The notes under the pieces are model-generated. The model saw nothing but the letters and a program-made list of their open reading frames with translations. It had not been told where the DNA came from and ran no database searches. A DNA stretch of 64,000 bases from an uncultured Acidaminococcus sp. (GTDB lineage Bacteria; Bacillota; Negativicutes; Acidaminococcales; Acidaminococcaceae), in contig USHN01000003.1 in the NCBI GenBank assembly GCA_900554515.1, positions 62,001 through 126,000 on the forward strand. Direction: 5' to 3'. This document shows positions 51,917-61,620 of this stretch, piece by piece. Every line of letters starts with the position of its first letter. Positions within the stretch are counted from its first letter, which is position 1. Position numbers and translations under genes: made by a program.

Positions 51917-54650
51917 CGTCTTCCTCCTTTTCGTAGCATAAGCCTATTTTATCAGAATACTGAAGTCGCCATCCTTGGAAATTAGTTCTTTTATGTTCAT
52001 CTAAGACAAGGGCAAGTTCTCCTTTTAACCAGACACTATTTTTCCAGTCTCTGAATTCTTTTCTTGTTCTTGTCTCTAGTTCATGGATGATGGCATCCAT
52101 TTTATACTCAGGTGTAAGAGCTGCTGGCAGACGTATTACCTGGCGGGCAATACGCTGTTCTTTTTCATAAGGGAGTAAATCCGCAATCTTTGTTCCATCC
52201 AGTAAAAAGTATTCTTCCTTGATTTTTTGCAACAAAATAATTTCAAGCGTTTCTTTAATATCCCGAACCGTTGCCTGGCCTCTAATTTCATTTTGCCCCA
52301 AACCTTGTTGCGCCCAATCCAGCCAGCCATGAATAGACTTGGCGTTCCGCGGCTTATCAATTTGGAAGTCCTGTGCTTTACGTTTAGCCTTATCTCGGTG
52401 CTGCTCACATTGCTCTTGGGAAATGCTCATTGCAGCGTCCTTTTCTACTTTCTCAGCATATGTTTTCTGAACTAAGGAAGAAATATCTTCCGGGATATTG
52501 ATCGTCTTTTTCAAAAGGCTATCCGTTTTCATCAAAAAGTACTTTTCATAAATAGCCTCATTGGCCTCCCCATAAACTCCGAAATTTTCAGCCCCCATAA
52601 TATAAACTTGAGGCGTTTCAAAAGCTGTCGGCCGGGGTATTTTATGGCGATGTAGTCGCCCTATCCTTTGCAAAATTAAGTCCATCGGAGCAATATCTGT
52701 GAATAATACATCAAAATCTATATCTAAGGATTGTTCCAAGACCTGTGTGCCTATAACAATCAATCTTTCCGGTCTATTCCCATCTTTTCCGATTTTCTTT
52801 TGTAATTCCATTTCCAGTTTAGCTCTATCCGTTGCTAAAAAAGCTGAATGCAAAATAATCGTAGGAATCTCCGTGGGGACTAGCAACGCCATTTTTTGCG
52901 CCCGCTTTACGGTATTTACAATAATCCCGGCAACGCCTCCTTTTGAGATTTTGCTAAGTACCCTATCCATTACGGTTTGTTCATCTGCTTCTATCCGGAA
53001 AATTTGGATATCTTTTGACGGTAATTTGGGGAAATCCGAAAACTGTTGCAGCCTGTTTCCATCCAGGATACTTAATAATGGATACGCCTGATTATCTTCC
53101 CAGCCAGAAACAGCTACAAATTCTTCAGAGCCATACTTTCCCAAAGAATACGCTTGTAGCAACTCATTTCTACGATTTTGTGGCAACGTGGCAGATAAGA
53201 GCACAACAGGCACATGATAGGCCCCCAGCCATTCCAACACTTTGTCAAGATAGGAAGACATATAGGCATCATAGGCATGCACCTCGTCAACGATAACCAC
53301 CTTATTGCTGAACCCTAGATGTTTAAGAAATAAGTGCCGCTGTTTAAGCCCCATCAGTAACAAGTGGTCAATCGTTCCTACCGTAAATTCTTCTAGCACA
53401 GACTTTTTCCCAGCAAACCATGCGTTAACAGTTACGGCCCCGCCGCCCTCATCCTGGTTAATGTTCTCTGCCTTTGGCAGATTAGAAAAAGAGGAATTAA
53501 ATTGTGCTTTGCCATGCATCAATCGTATAGAGAGATTCTTTCCTTCTTCCGTTCCGATTTTTTCGATCCAGTTTTTGATACGATCAAACATAACGTTACT
53601 GGTAGCTTGCGTTGGGAGCCCCATATAAACTCCTGTCCGTCCACTTTGAAAAGCAAGCTGTTCAGTAGCCGTCAATGCAATTTCTGTTTTTCCAACTCCC
53701 ATAGGAGCCTCTATAATAAGAATACCCGGATCCTCAGCCTGTCCGATTTCTTCTGACATTTTCTTCTGCACTGGACGAGGTGAAAATCCCCATCGTTTTC
53801 TATAATGGGCCGGGATATCTGCTACTTTTTCCGGCGTCCACACATCTTCCTGCAGCCAGTTCATAATAGCCCTTTGATATCGTGCTTTAATATCTATGTC
53901 GTCAAAAGTTTGTTCTATGTCGATAAGAGGAAACATCGGCTTTGCAGGATCGCCATTCAAATATTCGCTAGAAGCTACCCAATCCGCCATAATAAGTAAG
54001 CCCGTTAATAAAACAGCCTGGGACTGGGTAATTTCTGGTATATCCGACAAGCTTGCATACTCAGATAATTTCAATCCATAATTGATAAGTTCTTGCTGCA
54101 CATTTTTCCAATTGGTCTGAAGTGGAGAAGGTCTTTGCGTCTGCCAATAATTAGAGGCAAATCCCCTTAGCTGCGTCCTAGGAACTTGGCTTTCCGGCTG
54201 ACCATGATGTCCTCCAATAATGGCCGCTACTGTTTTGTGCAATCCTCCGTATTCTAAGATAGCCTCTCCAGCCCGGTTATGGGGTGATCTATTGGCATTG
54301 GGTAAGTCTAATTTTCCCATCCCCTCAAAACCAGCCATGACCAATTTTTCCCATAATATTTCATCCAGTGACTCACTATACACATAAGAACGTTTACTTT
54401 GAAACGCAGGAGTTGCTTTTCCGATGTCATGGATATAACCTAGAAAGGCAACCAGCTGTTCAACCTCATCAGAAGAAAGGGCCCCCTCCAATACTTTTCG
54501 TTGCCCATCGGACAACCAGTGATGAAAGAGCCAAAGAATTGTGTTCTTTGTATCTAACAAATGTGCCAAAAGTGGGAGCCACGTAGCCCGTCCTTCTATA
54601 AGAGATTTCTTCCCCCACAAGTTCTTCGTTTTTTCAGATAATTTTATCAT
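51897..54650 (-). CDS. cas3: CRISPR-associated helicase-nuclease Cas3
   Basis: A 917-residue Cas3. The HD nuclease is N-terminal (LLAHLLD, YIHDIGKATPAFQ, GGHHGQPE), followed by the SF2 helicase: APMGVGKTE (I), DEVH at 455-458 (II), SATL (III) and QRIGRLHRH (VI), then a C-terminal domain. All motifs are intact, so the nuclease appears functional. I chose the ATG at 54650 after GGAG. It is the first cas gene. Bases 53273-53305 are the exact target of spacer 8; the codons are unmutated. Confidence 0.96.
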   Translation of the reverse strand: MIKLSEKTKNLWGKKSLIEGRATWLPLLAHLLDTKNTILWLFHHWLSDGQRKVLEGALSSDEVEQLVAFLGYIHDIGKATPAFQSKRSYVYSESLDEILWEKLVMAGFEGMGKLDLPNANRSPHNRAGEAILEYGGLHKTVAAIIGGHHGQPESQVPRTQLRGFASNYWQTQRPSPLQTNWKNVQQELINYGLKLSEYASLSDIPEITQSQAVLLTGLLIMADWVASSEYLNGDPAKPMFPLIDIEQTFDDIDIKARYQRAIMNWLQEDVWTPEKVADIPAHYRKRWGFSPRPVQKKMSEEIGQAEDPGILIIEAPMGVGKTEIALTATEQLAFQSGRTGVYMGLPTQATSNVMFDRIKNWIEKIGTEEGKNLSIRLMHGKAQFNSSFSNLPKAENINQDEGGGAVTVNAWFAGKKSVLEEFTVGTIDHLLLMGLKQRHLFLKHLGFSNKVVIVDEVHAYDAYMSSYLDKVLEWLGAYHVPVVLLSATLPQNRRNELLQAYSLGKYGSEEFVAVSGWEDNQAYPLLSILDGNRLQQFSDFPKLPSKDIQIFRIEADEQTVMDRVLSKISKGGVAGIIVNTVKRAQKMALLVPTEIPTIILHSAFLATDRAKLEMELQKKIGKDGNRPERLIVIGTQVLEQSLDIDFDVLFTDIAPMDLILQRIGRLHRHKIPRPTAFETPQVYIMGAENFGVYGEANEAIYEKYFLMKTDSLLKKTINIPEDISSLVQKTYAEKVEKDAAMSISQEQCEQHRDKAKRKAQDFQIDKPRNAKSIHGWLDWAQQGLGQNEIRGQATVRDIKETLEIILLQKIKEEYFLLDGTKIADLLPYEKEQRIARQVIRLPAALTPEYKMDAIIHELETRTRKEFRDWKNSVWLKGELALVLDEHKRTNFQGWRLQYSDKIGLCYEKEEDGEGTAL

Positions 54651-55133
54651 GTTTATAACTCCAGGCATCTTCCAACACAATAATTATCCCAAACATTCCT
54701 GGCCCCATCCATTTTTCTGCCAAACGGGTCAAAAATATTCCGGCCTTAATACTCTGTCAGTCGCTCGTGAGTCTTGATATCCTGAATGGCATAGGCGTGG
54801 TGATATTACTCCCCCACCACCGGGCAAGCCCGGTCCCCCGCCCCCAAGGGGGCGGGGGACCAGCTTAACAGGACGTGTTGCTGGTGGTGGGGGCTAGGGT
54901 TCTATGGCTTACTTCTCCGTTGCTATTCACACATGATATTCTTCCCAGTATTGTACCATAGAATATTTGCTAAATACTGTTTTATCATACTGGACGAAGG
55001 CCCTTTTTACAATACGATTTCGGAAATCAGCCTTTTCGTGCGGCGATAATGAAAGGGGATTTTGTGATGGCAGTTTTTACCCGGCAAAATAGTGGAAAGT
55101 TTGACCTTGGAATGACTTCTTCCCCATTGCCGT
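54651..55133. other. Gene-free boundary between the cas operon and the glycan locus
   Basis: This stretch of about 480 bp holds the start region of the cas operon (no convincing promoter, only a GATAAT-like -10 in minus orientation), a GC-rich nested hairpin at 54811-54893, and AT-rich sequence up to the flippase stop. A short reading frame from 55067 runs into the flippase gene and looks like chance or a remnant. No RNA gene is seen. Confidence 0.5.
54811..54893. repeat. GC-rich nested inverted repeat
   Basis: The outer arms CCCCCACCACC (54811-54821) and GGTGGTGGGGG (54883-54893) enclose a perfect 14-bp stem (54832-54845 with 54848-54861, 2-base loop) and a smaller dyad CCGGGC-AA-GCCCGG. 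The GC content stands out from its AT-rich flanks. It could be a REP-like mobile repeat or a terminator for the glycan operon. Confidence 0.75.
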
Positions 55134-56378
55134 TTACAACAAAATATGTCTCCTTTTTAATGCTATTCCCATAGCTATTGTAACAACGCTTTCTGTAATA
55201 AACATGGTAACAGAGACACCATTTTCCCGATATAGCAATATAAGAGGAACAATAATGAGAAGGTTTAAAACAGAAACCAATAACAATATTTTACTATAGA
55301 TTTTTTCCATTCCTAACGGAAGCATTGTCTCATATCCAAAAATATTACTGAGAGAAACAATAAGGGGTACAAAGGCCATGATCTGCAATGGTAAAATTGA
55401 ATAAACGTATTTACTTCCGAGCAACCATGGAATCACTATAGGGGCCCCAACCAAGATAGCTACTCCTCCTGCAATTCCACAAATCACATAAGCAACTAGC
55501 TGCTTTTTTAAAAAGCGGATGGCCCTTATAGGGTCTCTTTTGAACTGCTGGCTGATATAAGGATAAACAGCATCGTTAGTCGCGCTAATTCCACGTTTAA
55601 TGCAATTCAATAATTTGTCGGCCCCGCTATAATACCCGACAATAGTATTATTAGTAATTATCCCCAAAAGGACTATATCTGTGTTGGTATATAAACTAAT
55701 GGCCAAATTAGAAATAAAAATTTGCCGGGCTTCTTTAAATACTTCTTTTATGTGTACCAGGGTTGGCATTTGGAAAATTCCGGGGAATATATGTGCAATT
55801 AAAAAAAGAGAAAGTACCCCTGCGATAAAGGGGGTACAGGATTGGAGGAATGCCGCTAAAATATAATCATTTTCCGATGAAACAAATGCAAAGATGCATA
55901 ATATGGAAAGCGTTCTTCCCATTAAATTGATAATTGTAATGTATCTCATTTGTTGGATTCCCTGAAAAAACCAAATAGGAAATAACACATTTCCTATTAC
56001 ACCAATATAAACGGCAACAAATAAATGCCAATCAATCCTAACAATTTGCAAAAGATTACCAAGCCAGAGAAGTCCACAAAAACTTACCGAAACAAGCCCT
56101 AGTAAAAATACTTTAGACCACATATACGTAGAAAAGATTAATGGAATTTCTGCTTTAGAGCTTTGTGCCAAAGCGCGTGGAGCAGTTAAATTAAATCCAT
56201 AATCAATAAAGAGATTAAAATACACTATAATCCCCTGCATAAATGCAACAGCGCCAAAATTAGCTGGCCCAAGCACACGTAATAAATAGGGGACTAATAT
56301 AAAAGATAATATATATTCCAATCCACGCAGCGTGAGCATTGAAAAGATATTCTCAATAAGAGAATTTTTGAGCTTCAC
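55134..56378 (-). CDS. Oligosaccharide flippase (Wzx-like)
   Basis: About 414 residues with twelve hydrophobic segments, matching the MATE/Wzx polysaccharide exporters that flip lipid-linked repeat units. The N-terminal NIFSMLTLRGLEYILSFILV stretch is typical. I chose GTG 56378 with GAGG six bases upstream; ATG 56405 lies in the previous gene. AT-rich like the rest of the locus; last gene of the glycan operon. Confidence 0.85.
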   Translation of the reverse strand: MKLKNSLIENIFSMLTLRGLEYILSFILVPYLLRVLGPANFGAVAFMQGIIVYFNLFIDYGFNLTAPRALAQSSKAEIPLIFSTYMWSKVFLLGLVSVSFCGLLWLGNLLQIVRIDWHLFVAVYIGVIGNVLFPIWFFQGIQQMRYITIINLMGRTLSILCIFAFVSSENDYILAAFLQSCTPFIAGVLSLFLIAHIFPGIFQMPTLVHIKEVFKEARQIFISNLAISLYTNTDIVLLGIITNNTIVGYYSGADKLLNCIKRGISATNDAVYPYISQQFKRDPIRAIRFLKKQLVAYVICGIAGGVAILVGAPIVIPWLLGSKYVYSILPLQIMAFVPLIVSLSNIFGYETMLPLGMEKIYSKILLLVSVLNLLIIVPLILLYRENGVSVTMFITESVVTIAMGIALKRRHILL

Positions 56379-56386
56379 TACACACC

Positions 56387-57082
56387 TCACATATGATTTA
56401 AACACTCGTTTTTGAGTGTCTGATTACATTGTCGCAACTTGTATATGAAAATCATGGCTATCGTTCCTATGACTCCCACAAAAAATCCTGCAATGCTAAC
56501 TTTTATAAGGGTCTTTTTTTGATCTTTTAGTACTACTTGTGGAGTGGTTTTTCCTGTACCAATAACAGAAAATGATACTTCCGGTGCCGTTTTTTGGATC
56601 ATTTTTTCACTTTGTCTAACAAAATTATCTGCTAAAAAATCACCATGTTCACTAAGATATACAGCATTATTTGTAATTTGGGGATCAAAATTGACCACAA
56701 TCTTAAAGACATTTCTGTGAAGAAATTCTATTCTTACTTTTTGTTGCAACCAAAGCACCTGTTCTGATAAATTCTTTCTTTTCCAAGCACTGTTAAGTTT
56801 TGTAAAATCAAACTCTTTATCCGAAGTATTTTTGATAAAGTAATAATAATTTTCTGATGAATTTAAAATAGTATCATAAGCAATCTCATTATTATTCTCA
56901 AAAGTTTGAATTTTTATCATTCTCATAAACGTATATGCTCCAGATCTTTCTGCAGCATCAGTAAATGACCATTTTATTCCAGTTAATAAGAGCCCTGTAA
57001 CAAGCCCAACTATGACTATCATGATTTTATTTTCTTTTAAGATATTGGAGAACATCTTTAAGACATTAATTCTTTCTTCCAA
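56387..57082 (-). CDS. Chain-length determinant-like protein (Wzz family)
   Basis: A 231-residue protein with two transmembrane helices (about residues 19-36 and 195-217) flanking a periplasmic domain, the Wzz/PCP layout that sets polysaccharide chain length. No kinase domain is attached. The start may be TTG 57082, with AGGAAGAGG upstream and a 17-bp overlap with the polymerase gene, or ATG 57055. The family call rests on topology and context. Confidence 0.65.
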   Translation of the reverse strand: MEERINVLKMFSNILKENKIMIVIVGLVTGLLLTGIKWSFTDAAERSGAYTFMRMIKIQTFENNNEIAYDTILNSSENYYYFIKNTSDKEFDFTKLNSAWKRKNLSEQVLWLQQKVRIEFLHRNVFKIVVNFDPQITNNAVYLSEHGDFLADNFVRQSEKMIQKTAPEVSFSVIGTGKTTPQVVLKDQKKTLIKVSIAGFFVGVIGTIAMIFIYKLRQCNQTLKNECLNHM

Positions 57083-58649
57083 GATATTGTGCCTCTTCCT
57101 TTTTCCAGAAAATAGCCATCATTAATCCCAGGACAATAAATATACCAAAGTGATCCTCATTTGCCAATAAAGCAATATTCAACCCTAGAAAAGTGATGAT
57201 TGTCGCCATAATCTTCTCATTTTTTGAGATCGCCTTCCACTTTCTAAATACCTTGACCAACAAGGCACACGCAGGATATATGAATAAAATCAAACCTATG
57301 ATTCCCTGCTCAGCAAAAATTGTCAGGATATGATTGGTATCAGGGAACCCAGATTGTATAGGTCCTGCGTCAACCATATACTTTAACCAAAGTTTTACTT
57401 CTCCTACATTTTTATCTTCGTCCGTCAATTGCGCATTGATATACTCATTTCTCATGTAGATACCAACACCAAACAGAGGATGTTTGGCACCGACCTTCAG
57501 CGTTGCCAATGCGTTGACCTTCCTGGCCGAGTTACTTCTTTTATTGCCAGTAACGGACGTCACATTATTTCGTACATATTCCTTTGCACTAATAACCTCA
57601 TGGGAATCGGCCACTTTACTATCAATTGATCTAAAATTTGACATAATCCCTAAGGAAATAAAAAATGCTAGTGCTGTGCATCCAATAAATAAACATATTC
57701 TCTTGTATTTTTCTTTCTGAACAAAGGGCGCACAAATACACGCCCAACAAAGAAACAATAAAAGCTCTATTCCAACGACAACGTTACCAGTTCGAGCCTT
57801 TGACATAAAAAGCATTATGATCAAGCAGCAGTAAATAAAAATTTTTAATACCGAAGGAGCTTTTGTTCTATTAAAAAATTCAGTAAAAAATGGTGGAATT
57901 GCCATAGCTAGGAATATTCCTAAATGGCTGGGCTCCGGAAAAAGGCTGCGAAGCTGCAACCGATCCCAAAATAAAGGTGGCCACCATCCTTGTCCAGAAG
58001 CCACATCAAAAATCCTTACATTAATCATCGCTAAAATATCTTTACAAAAAGGGCTTCCACAGAGAAATCCAACTTCTACTACTGAATATGTAATTAAAAA
58101 TAGTGAGGCTATCACCAGGGATTTCTTGAAATCTTGTAACCCTTTTTTCCAATCTTGATAATAGATATGATATATCCAAAACGAGATCAAAAAAGATGAT
58201 GTAGTATAGGCAATAGAATTTCTTATGGCACGATATAAAAGCCAGCTCTTTAAAAAAAACAACTCCGAAATCTCAGGGTAAAGATGCTGCAAATTATAGA
58301 AGAGATTCTTAAAACTACGCATCTGATTTAAGTCAATATTAGCAAAAGAAGGGTAAAAAAGAACTCCTAAAACAGAACATAAAAGCGCCCAAAAAAATAC
58401 GATTTTTAAAAATCCTATTATTTTCTTCTCAAATTCAGTTAGTGAATTTGGATATATATAGCTTTCAATGAAAAAAGCAATAACGCCCATTATTATAAAA
58501 ACATAAGCCAAATAATTCCCTGCAACAGGGAACTTAAGACGCCCAGTCATGATAGGAATTGTTGAAACACCGCAAATAAAACATGTTCTCTGTATTTCCA
58601 ACAGATGCTCTTTCAGTCTTTCACCCGTTTCCATCATGATAGTAACCAT
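57066..58649 (-). CDS. O-antigen polymerase/ligase-family membrane protein
   Basis: A 527-residue protein with about twelve hydrophobic segments and a large periplasmic loop containing LATLKVGAKHPLFGVGIYMRN, a sequence type seen in the O-antigen ligase/polymerase (Wzy/WaaL) family. It should polymerise or attach surface glycans on the periplasmic side. It lies beside the Wzz- and Wzx-like genes, favouring the polymerase role. Confidence 0.78.
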   Translation of the reverse strand: MVTIMMETGERLKEHLLEIQRTCFICGVSTIPIMTGRLKFPVAGNYLAYVFIIMGVIAFFIESYIYPNSLTEFEKKIIGFLKIVFFWALLCSVLGVLFYPSFANIDLNQMRSFKNLFYNLQHLYPEISELFFLKSWLLYRAIRNSIAYTTSSFLISFWIYHIYYQDWKKGLQDFKKSLVIASLFLITYSVVEVGFLCGSPFCKDILAMINVRIFDVASGQGWWPPLFWDRLQLRSLFPEPSHLGIFLAMAIPPFFTEFFNRTKAPSVLKIFIYCCLIIMLFMSKARTGNVVVGIELLLFLCWACICAPFVQKEKYKRICLFIGCTALAFFISLGIMSNFRSIDSKVADSHEVISAKEYVRNNVTSVTGNKRSNSARKVNALATLKVGAKHPLFGVGIYMRNEYINAQLTDEDKNVGEVKLWLKYMVDAGPIQSGFPDTNHILTIFAEQGIIGLILFIYPACALLVKVFRKWKAISKNEKIMATIITFLGLNIALLANEDHFGIFIVLGLMMAIFWKKEEAQYLGRKN

Positions 58650-58679
58650 TTGCTAATAACCCCTTTGAAGAAGATAAAT

Positions 58680-59714
58680 CTATTGTTTTTTACTTGCTAT
58701 GGTAACAGCTGTTTCAAAAGCTTTCTTAGTAAAGAAACCAGAAATCACTTTTTTCTGTAACACTGCTATATTTTGGAGATACTCTTGATAATCTTCCAGT
58801 TTTAACGTATCAATGAATGCTCTAATTTCTGATAAACTGCTTACGGTAAAACCAATATGATAGTCTCTTACTATTTTGGCAATAGCGGCCTGCTCCCACG
58901 TAATAACAGGTAGTCCCGCCGCAATGTATAACGATAACTTATGGGGGTAGTTAACTTTAAGATAATTCCCATTTAATCCGGTACAACCATTAATGGAGTT
59001 ACCATCCCAAACCAAGCCAAAACTCCCCTGCAATTTAAAAGGAATTTCTTCCGGCGAGTAACTCCCTACCCAATGGACTTTATTTTTCAAGTCAGTATCC
59101 AAATTAGGCCCATATAAGTTAAAAGATACATCTGATGCTTTTTCCGTGAACTCCCGGATGAACTGGCTCTTTCCAAGATTTCCAGCAAAGACAATCTGCT
59201 TTCCGAATTTATAGTTATTCTGTTTAGGAATATCTGTCAATAAATAATCAAAGATATCTACATTAACAACAGGAATCGTAAGGCCGTGGCATCTTAAGCA
59301 ATCCGTCATCTTTTGATTATGTAAAAGCACAACACAAGCTTTATTCAAAATATTAATTTCTTTATCAATATCTGTATTAAATCGTATGGAATCTACATCA
59401 TGAATTAATAAAATCGCTTTATTATTTTTCAAAATATGGTAGAACTTTTCTCGCAGTAAAGAATTATAGTTGTAATGGGGATATTGGATAATAATCACCT
59501 TATCTCTGCAATGTCGTTCTATATCCTGCAAGCACAAGAAATTATGACAAAATGTCCGCACATACGTAAGAAGATTACGCCTTCCAGGTATTGTATACAG
59601 TGTTGTTAATTTGGGGTATACTTCACGTAACACCTGCTCAATATCTTCAACTCCTTTTCCTCCCGCGTGCTGCTGATGAGGCGCTTGTTCACTGATATAT
59701 ACAATATCCGACAT
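58680..59714 (-). CDS. Glycosyltransferase (Gtf3/galactofuranosyltransferase-like)
   Basis: A 344-residue GT-B-type transferase resembling the Gtf3 and beta-1,6-galactofuranosyltransferase group. It has IVFAGNLGKSQFI near the domain border and a C-terminal donor region NYPHKLSLYIAAGLPVITWEQ. The N-terminus contains HQQHAGGKG, a probable acceptor loop. AAGGAG precedes the ATG. It likely adds one sugar to the repeat unit. Confidence 0.8.
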   Translation of the reverse strand: MSDIVYISEQAPHQQHAGGKGVEDIEQVLREVYPKLTTLYTIPGRRNLLTYVRTFCHNFLCLQDIERHCRDKVIIIQYPHYNYNSLLREKFYHILKNNKAILLIHDVDSIRFNTDIDKEINILNKACVVLLHNQKMTDCLRCHGLTIPVVNVDIFDYLLTDIPKQNNYKFGKQIVFAGNLGKSQFIREFTEKASDVSFNLYGPNLDTDLKNKVHWVGSYSPEEIPFKLQGSFGLVWDGNSINGCTGLNGNYLKVNYPHKLSLYIAAGLPVITWEQAAIAKIVRDYHIGFTVSSLSEIRAFIDTLKLEDYQEYLQNIAVLQKKVISGFFTKKAFETAVTIASKKQ

Positions 59715-59729
59715 CTACGTGTCTCCTTT

Positions 59730-60521
59730 TTAAATCTTATTTTTTATCTTTTTAATTAAATATGTCAACCCGTACATTTCGTAGGTAGCAACAACACGAC
59801 ATAGATAAAAAGCAAGTCTGTCCGGTATTCCTAATTTCCTATAAGTATCATAGTATTCATCAATTTTTGCGTTATATTGCTTCATTTCCTCAGATACCCA
59901 AGATGCAGAATACTGATGAATCACATAGGTATTAGCAGTTATATTGACTTCTCCTGTGTCGAAATGCTTAGCACAAAGGTAATCAAAAGGGAGAATAACC
60001 ATGTTTTGTCCAAAATGAAGCTTTTTACCGTCCAAGGTCAGATTATATTTTTGAGTAGTCAATTTCGTAACGACCTGAACGTTTGTCGTCATATCCAGTA
60101 ATCCATTCTTTTGTAAAAAATGTCTCCGGTCATAATCATGTAAGAGCATCCCAATCCATTCATTTTCCAGACAGGCACCTAGAGTGCCTGTCTGGATATG
60201 CGTCTTTGACTCATATCCACACACCGCATCATAGATGCGGAGAGGGTCTATTGATTTAACCATCTCCACATCCGTATCCATATAAAAGCCCCCTTCTTCA
60301 TAGAGGACTTTTAAACGAGCATAGTCTGACACAAAAGCCCATTTTTTTGCTTCATAGGCTTCTCTGCAGTAGTTATTTTCATTGATATCAAAGTTGGACT
60401 CATTCCATTCTTTGATTTCATAGTCTGGGCAATATTTTTTCCATGATAGGATATTTCTTTGTACATCATCTGGTTTTGGAGCCCCACCGAACCAGCAATA
60501 ATGGATAATTTTAGGAATCAA
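59730..60521 (-). CDS. GT32-family glycosyltransferase
   Basis: A 263-residue transferase of the Gly_transf_sug (GT32) family. It opens IPKIIHYCWFGGAPKP and has the metal-binding DTDVEMV at about residue 78, with the preceding LYEEGGFYMDTD box. These enzymes transfer hexoses or similar sugars to glycans. The start codon is TTG at 60521 with AAGGAG six bases upstream. Cytoplasmic, in the glycan operon. Confidence 0.88.
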   Translation of the reverse strand: MIPKIIHYCWFGGAPKPDDVQRNILSWKKYCPDYEIKEWNESNFDINENNYCREAYEAKKWAFVSDYARLKVLYEEGGFYMDTDVEMVKSIDPLRIYDAVCGYESKTHIQTGTLGACLENEWIGMLLHDYDRRHFLQKNGLLDMTTNVQVVTKLTTQKYNLTLDGKKLHFGQNMVILPFDYLCAKHFDTGEVNITANTYVIHQYSASWVSEEMKQYNAKIDEYYDTYRKLGIPDRLAFYLCRVVATYEMYGLTYLIKKIKNKI

Positions 60522-60590
60522 TCTATTCTCCTTGGCATAGTTTAAAGGAAACAGCTTGACTAATGCATAATTCTCCAGGAAAGGTCCAGT

Positions 60591-60609
60591 AAGTACTTTC
60601 TCAGTACTT
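60591..60609. other. Inverted repeat after the adenine methylase gene
   Basis: AAGTACT-TTCTC-AGTACTT lies between the methylase stop and the GT32 gene. It may be a weak terminator or a regulatory dyad; no U tract follows on the minus strand. Confidence 0.35.
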
Positions 60610-60660
60610 TATTTTCAAATTTGCAATTCCCTAGAGTTCACTGTACTCCTATTTAAATTT

Positions 60661-61533
60661 CTATATTGCTAATAACCGTACCCGGCTAAAAGATTCTATC
60701 TTAGTATTACAGTTAGAAAAAAGCAGCTCTTTTTCATGTCTCTTTACATTTGCGGTATAGTGAAGGGTATATAAAAATTGTGTAGAGGCACCATAAAGAT
60801 TTCTAATTTGTTGAACATTATCATAGGTAGCAATCCATTTATGATATTCCAGATTTTGTATGGCATCGGCGAGTTGCTGATGGTAATGATCCGTTAAGCC
60901 ATTTTTGTATAAAGACTTTCCCTGTTCATAATAAGGAGGGTCAAAGTAAGTAAACAAGTTTTTCTTGTTATATTTGGGCAAAACTTCCTTTATAAAATAA
61001 ATACCATCTTCTGAATAAAGATGAATTTTGTTAGAATACTTAGCAATATCTTCGATCTTTTTAACAATCACGGGAATATTAAATCTACAATCTAAATGAT
61101 ATTTTGAAGTCTGTCGAATCCCGCCGATTGGTCCACCAGTAATTATTCCGGATCTATTTGTTCTGTTTAAAAAGAAAGCTGCATAGGCAAGATCAAAAGA
61201 ATAACCGCTAATATCTTTTAAATGATTATAAATCTCGTGCTGTCTATGCCACTCATCCATAGTGATTGGTGTTTGCTGTATTTTATTAATAAAACTGTCA
61301 GTATTATGAATGACAGCATTCCAAATTGAATATATTGCTGAATCAAAATCGTTTAAGATAATTTCTTCTACTTGTCCAGCCAGCAAAAGTGTTAGTGCGA
61401 TTCCAGCTCCACCGCAAAACGGCTCGCAATATATGGGGTTTTCTATTTCATTTAGCTGAATCGTATGATATACGAACTTTGAAAGCTGTGTCTTACCCCC
61501 AGGGTATCTAAGAATAGACTTTGTTATAGGCAT
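60661..61533 (-). CDS. D12-class DNA adenine methyltransferase
   Basis: A 290-residue N6-adenine methyltransferase of the Dam/D12 class. The SAM-binding motif is EPFCGGAGIALTL, preceded by RYPGGKTQL, and the catalytic motif is DPPYYEQG. The target sequence cannot be read from the protein. I chose the ATG at 61533 after AAAGGTGG. No restriction enzyme is adjacent; the next gene upstream is the OLD-like ATPase, so the two may form a defence or protection pair. Confidence 0.9.
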   Translation of the reverse strand: MPITKSILRYPGGKTQLSKFVYHTIQLNEIENPIYCEPFCGGAGIALTLLLAGQVEEIILNDFDSAIYSIWNAVIHNTDSFINKIQQTPITMDEWHRQHEIYNHLKDISGYSFDLAYAAFFLNRTNRSGIITGGPIGGIRQTSKYHLDCRFNIPVIVKKIEDIAKYSNKIHLYSEDGIYFIKEVLPKYNKKNLFTYFDPPYYEQGKSLYKNGLTDHYHQQLADAIQNLEYHKWIATYDNVQQIRNLYGASTQFLYTLHYTANVKRHEKELLFSNCNTKIESFSRVRLLAI

Positions 61534-61620
61534 GGAAACCACCTTTCTCCAATGGTCTTACACTTTCTTCAAACACCTCATTTCTGAAACAAATAATAAA
61601 ATATGGTATTTGAACAAAAT

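Noticed and set aside
55067..55180. Short plus-strand frame beginning MAVFTRQNSGK with a ribosome-like site
   Set aside because: It runs antisense into the flippase gene, and I recognise no family; possibly a remnant, not supported as a gene.
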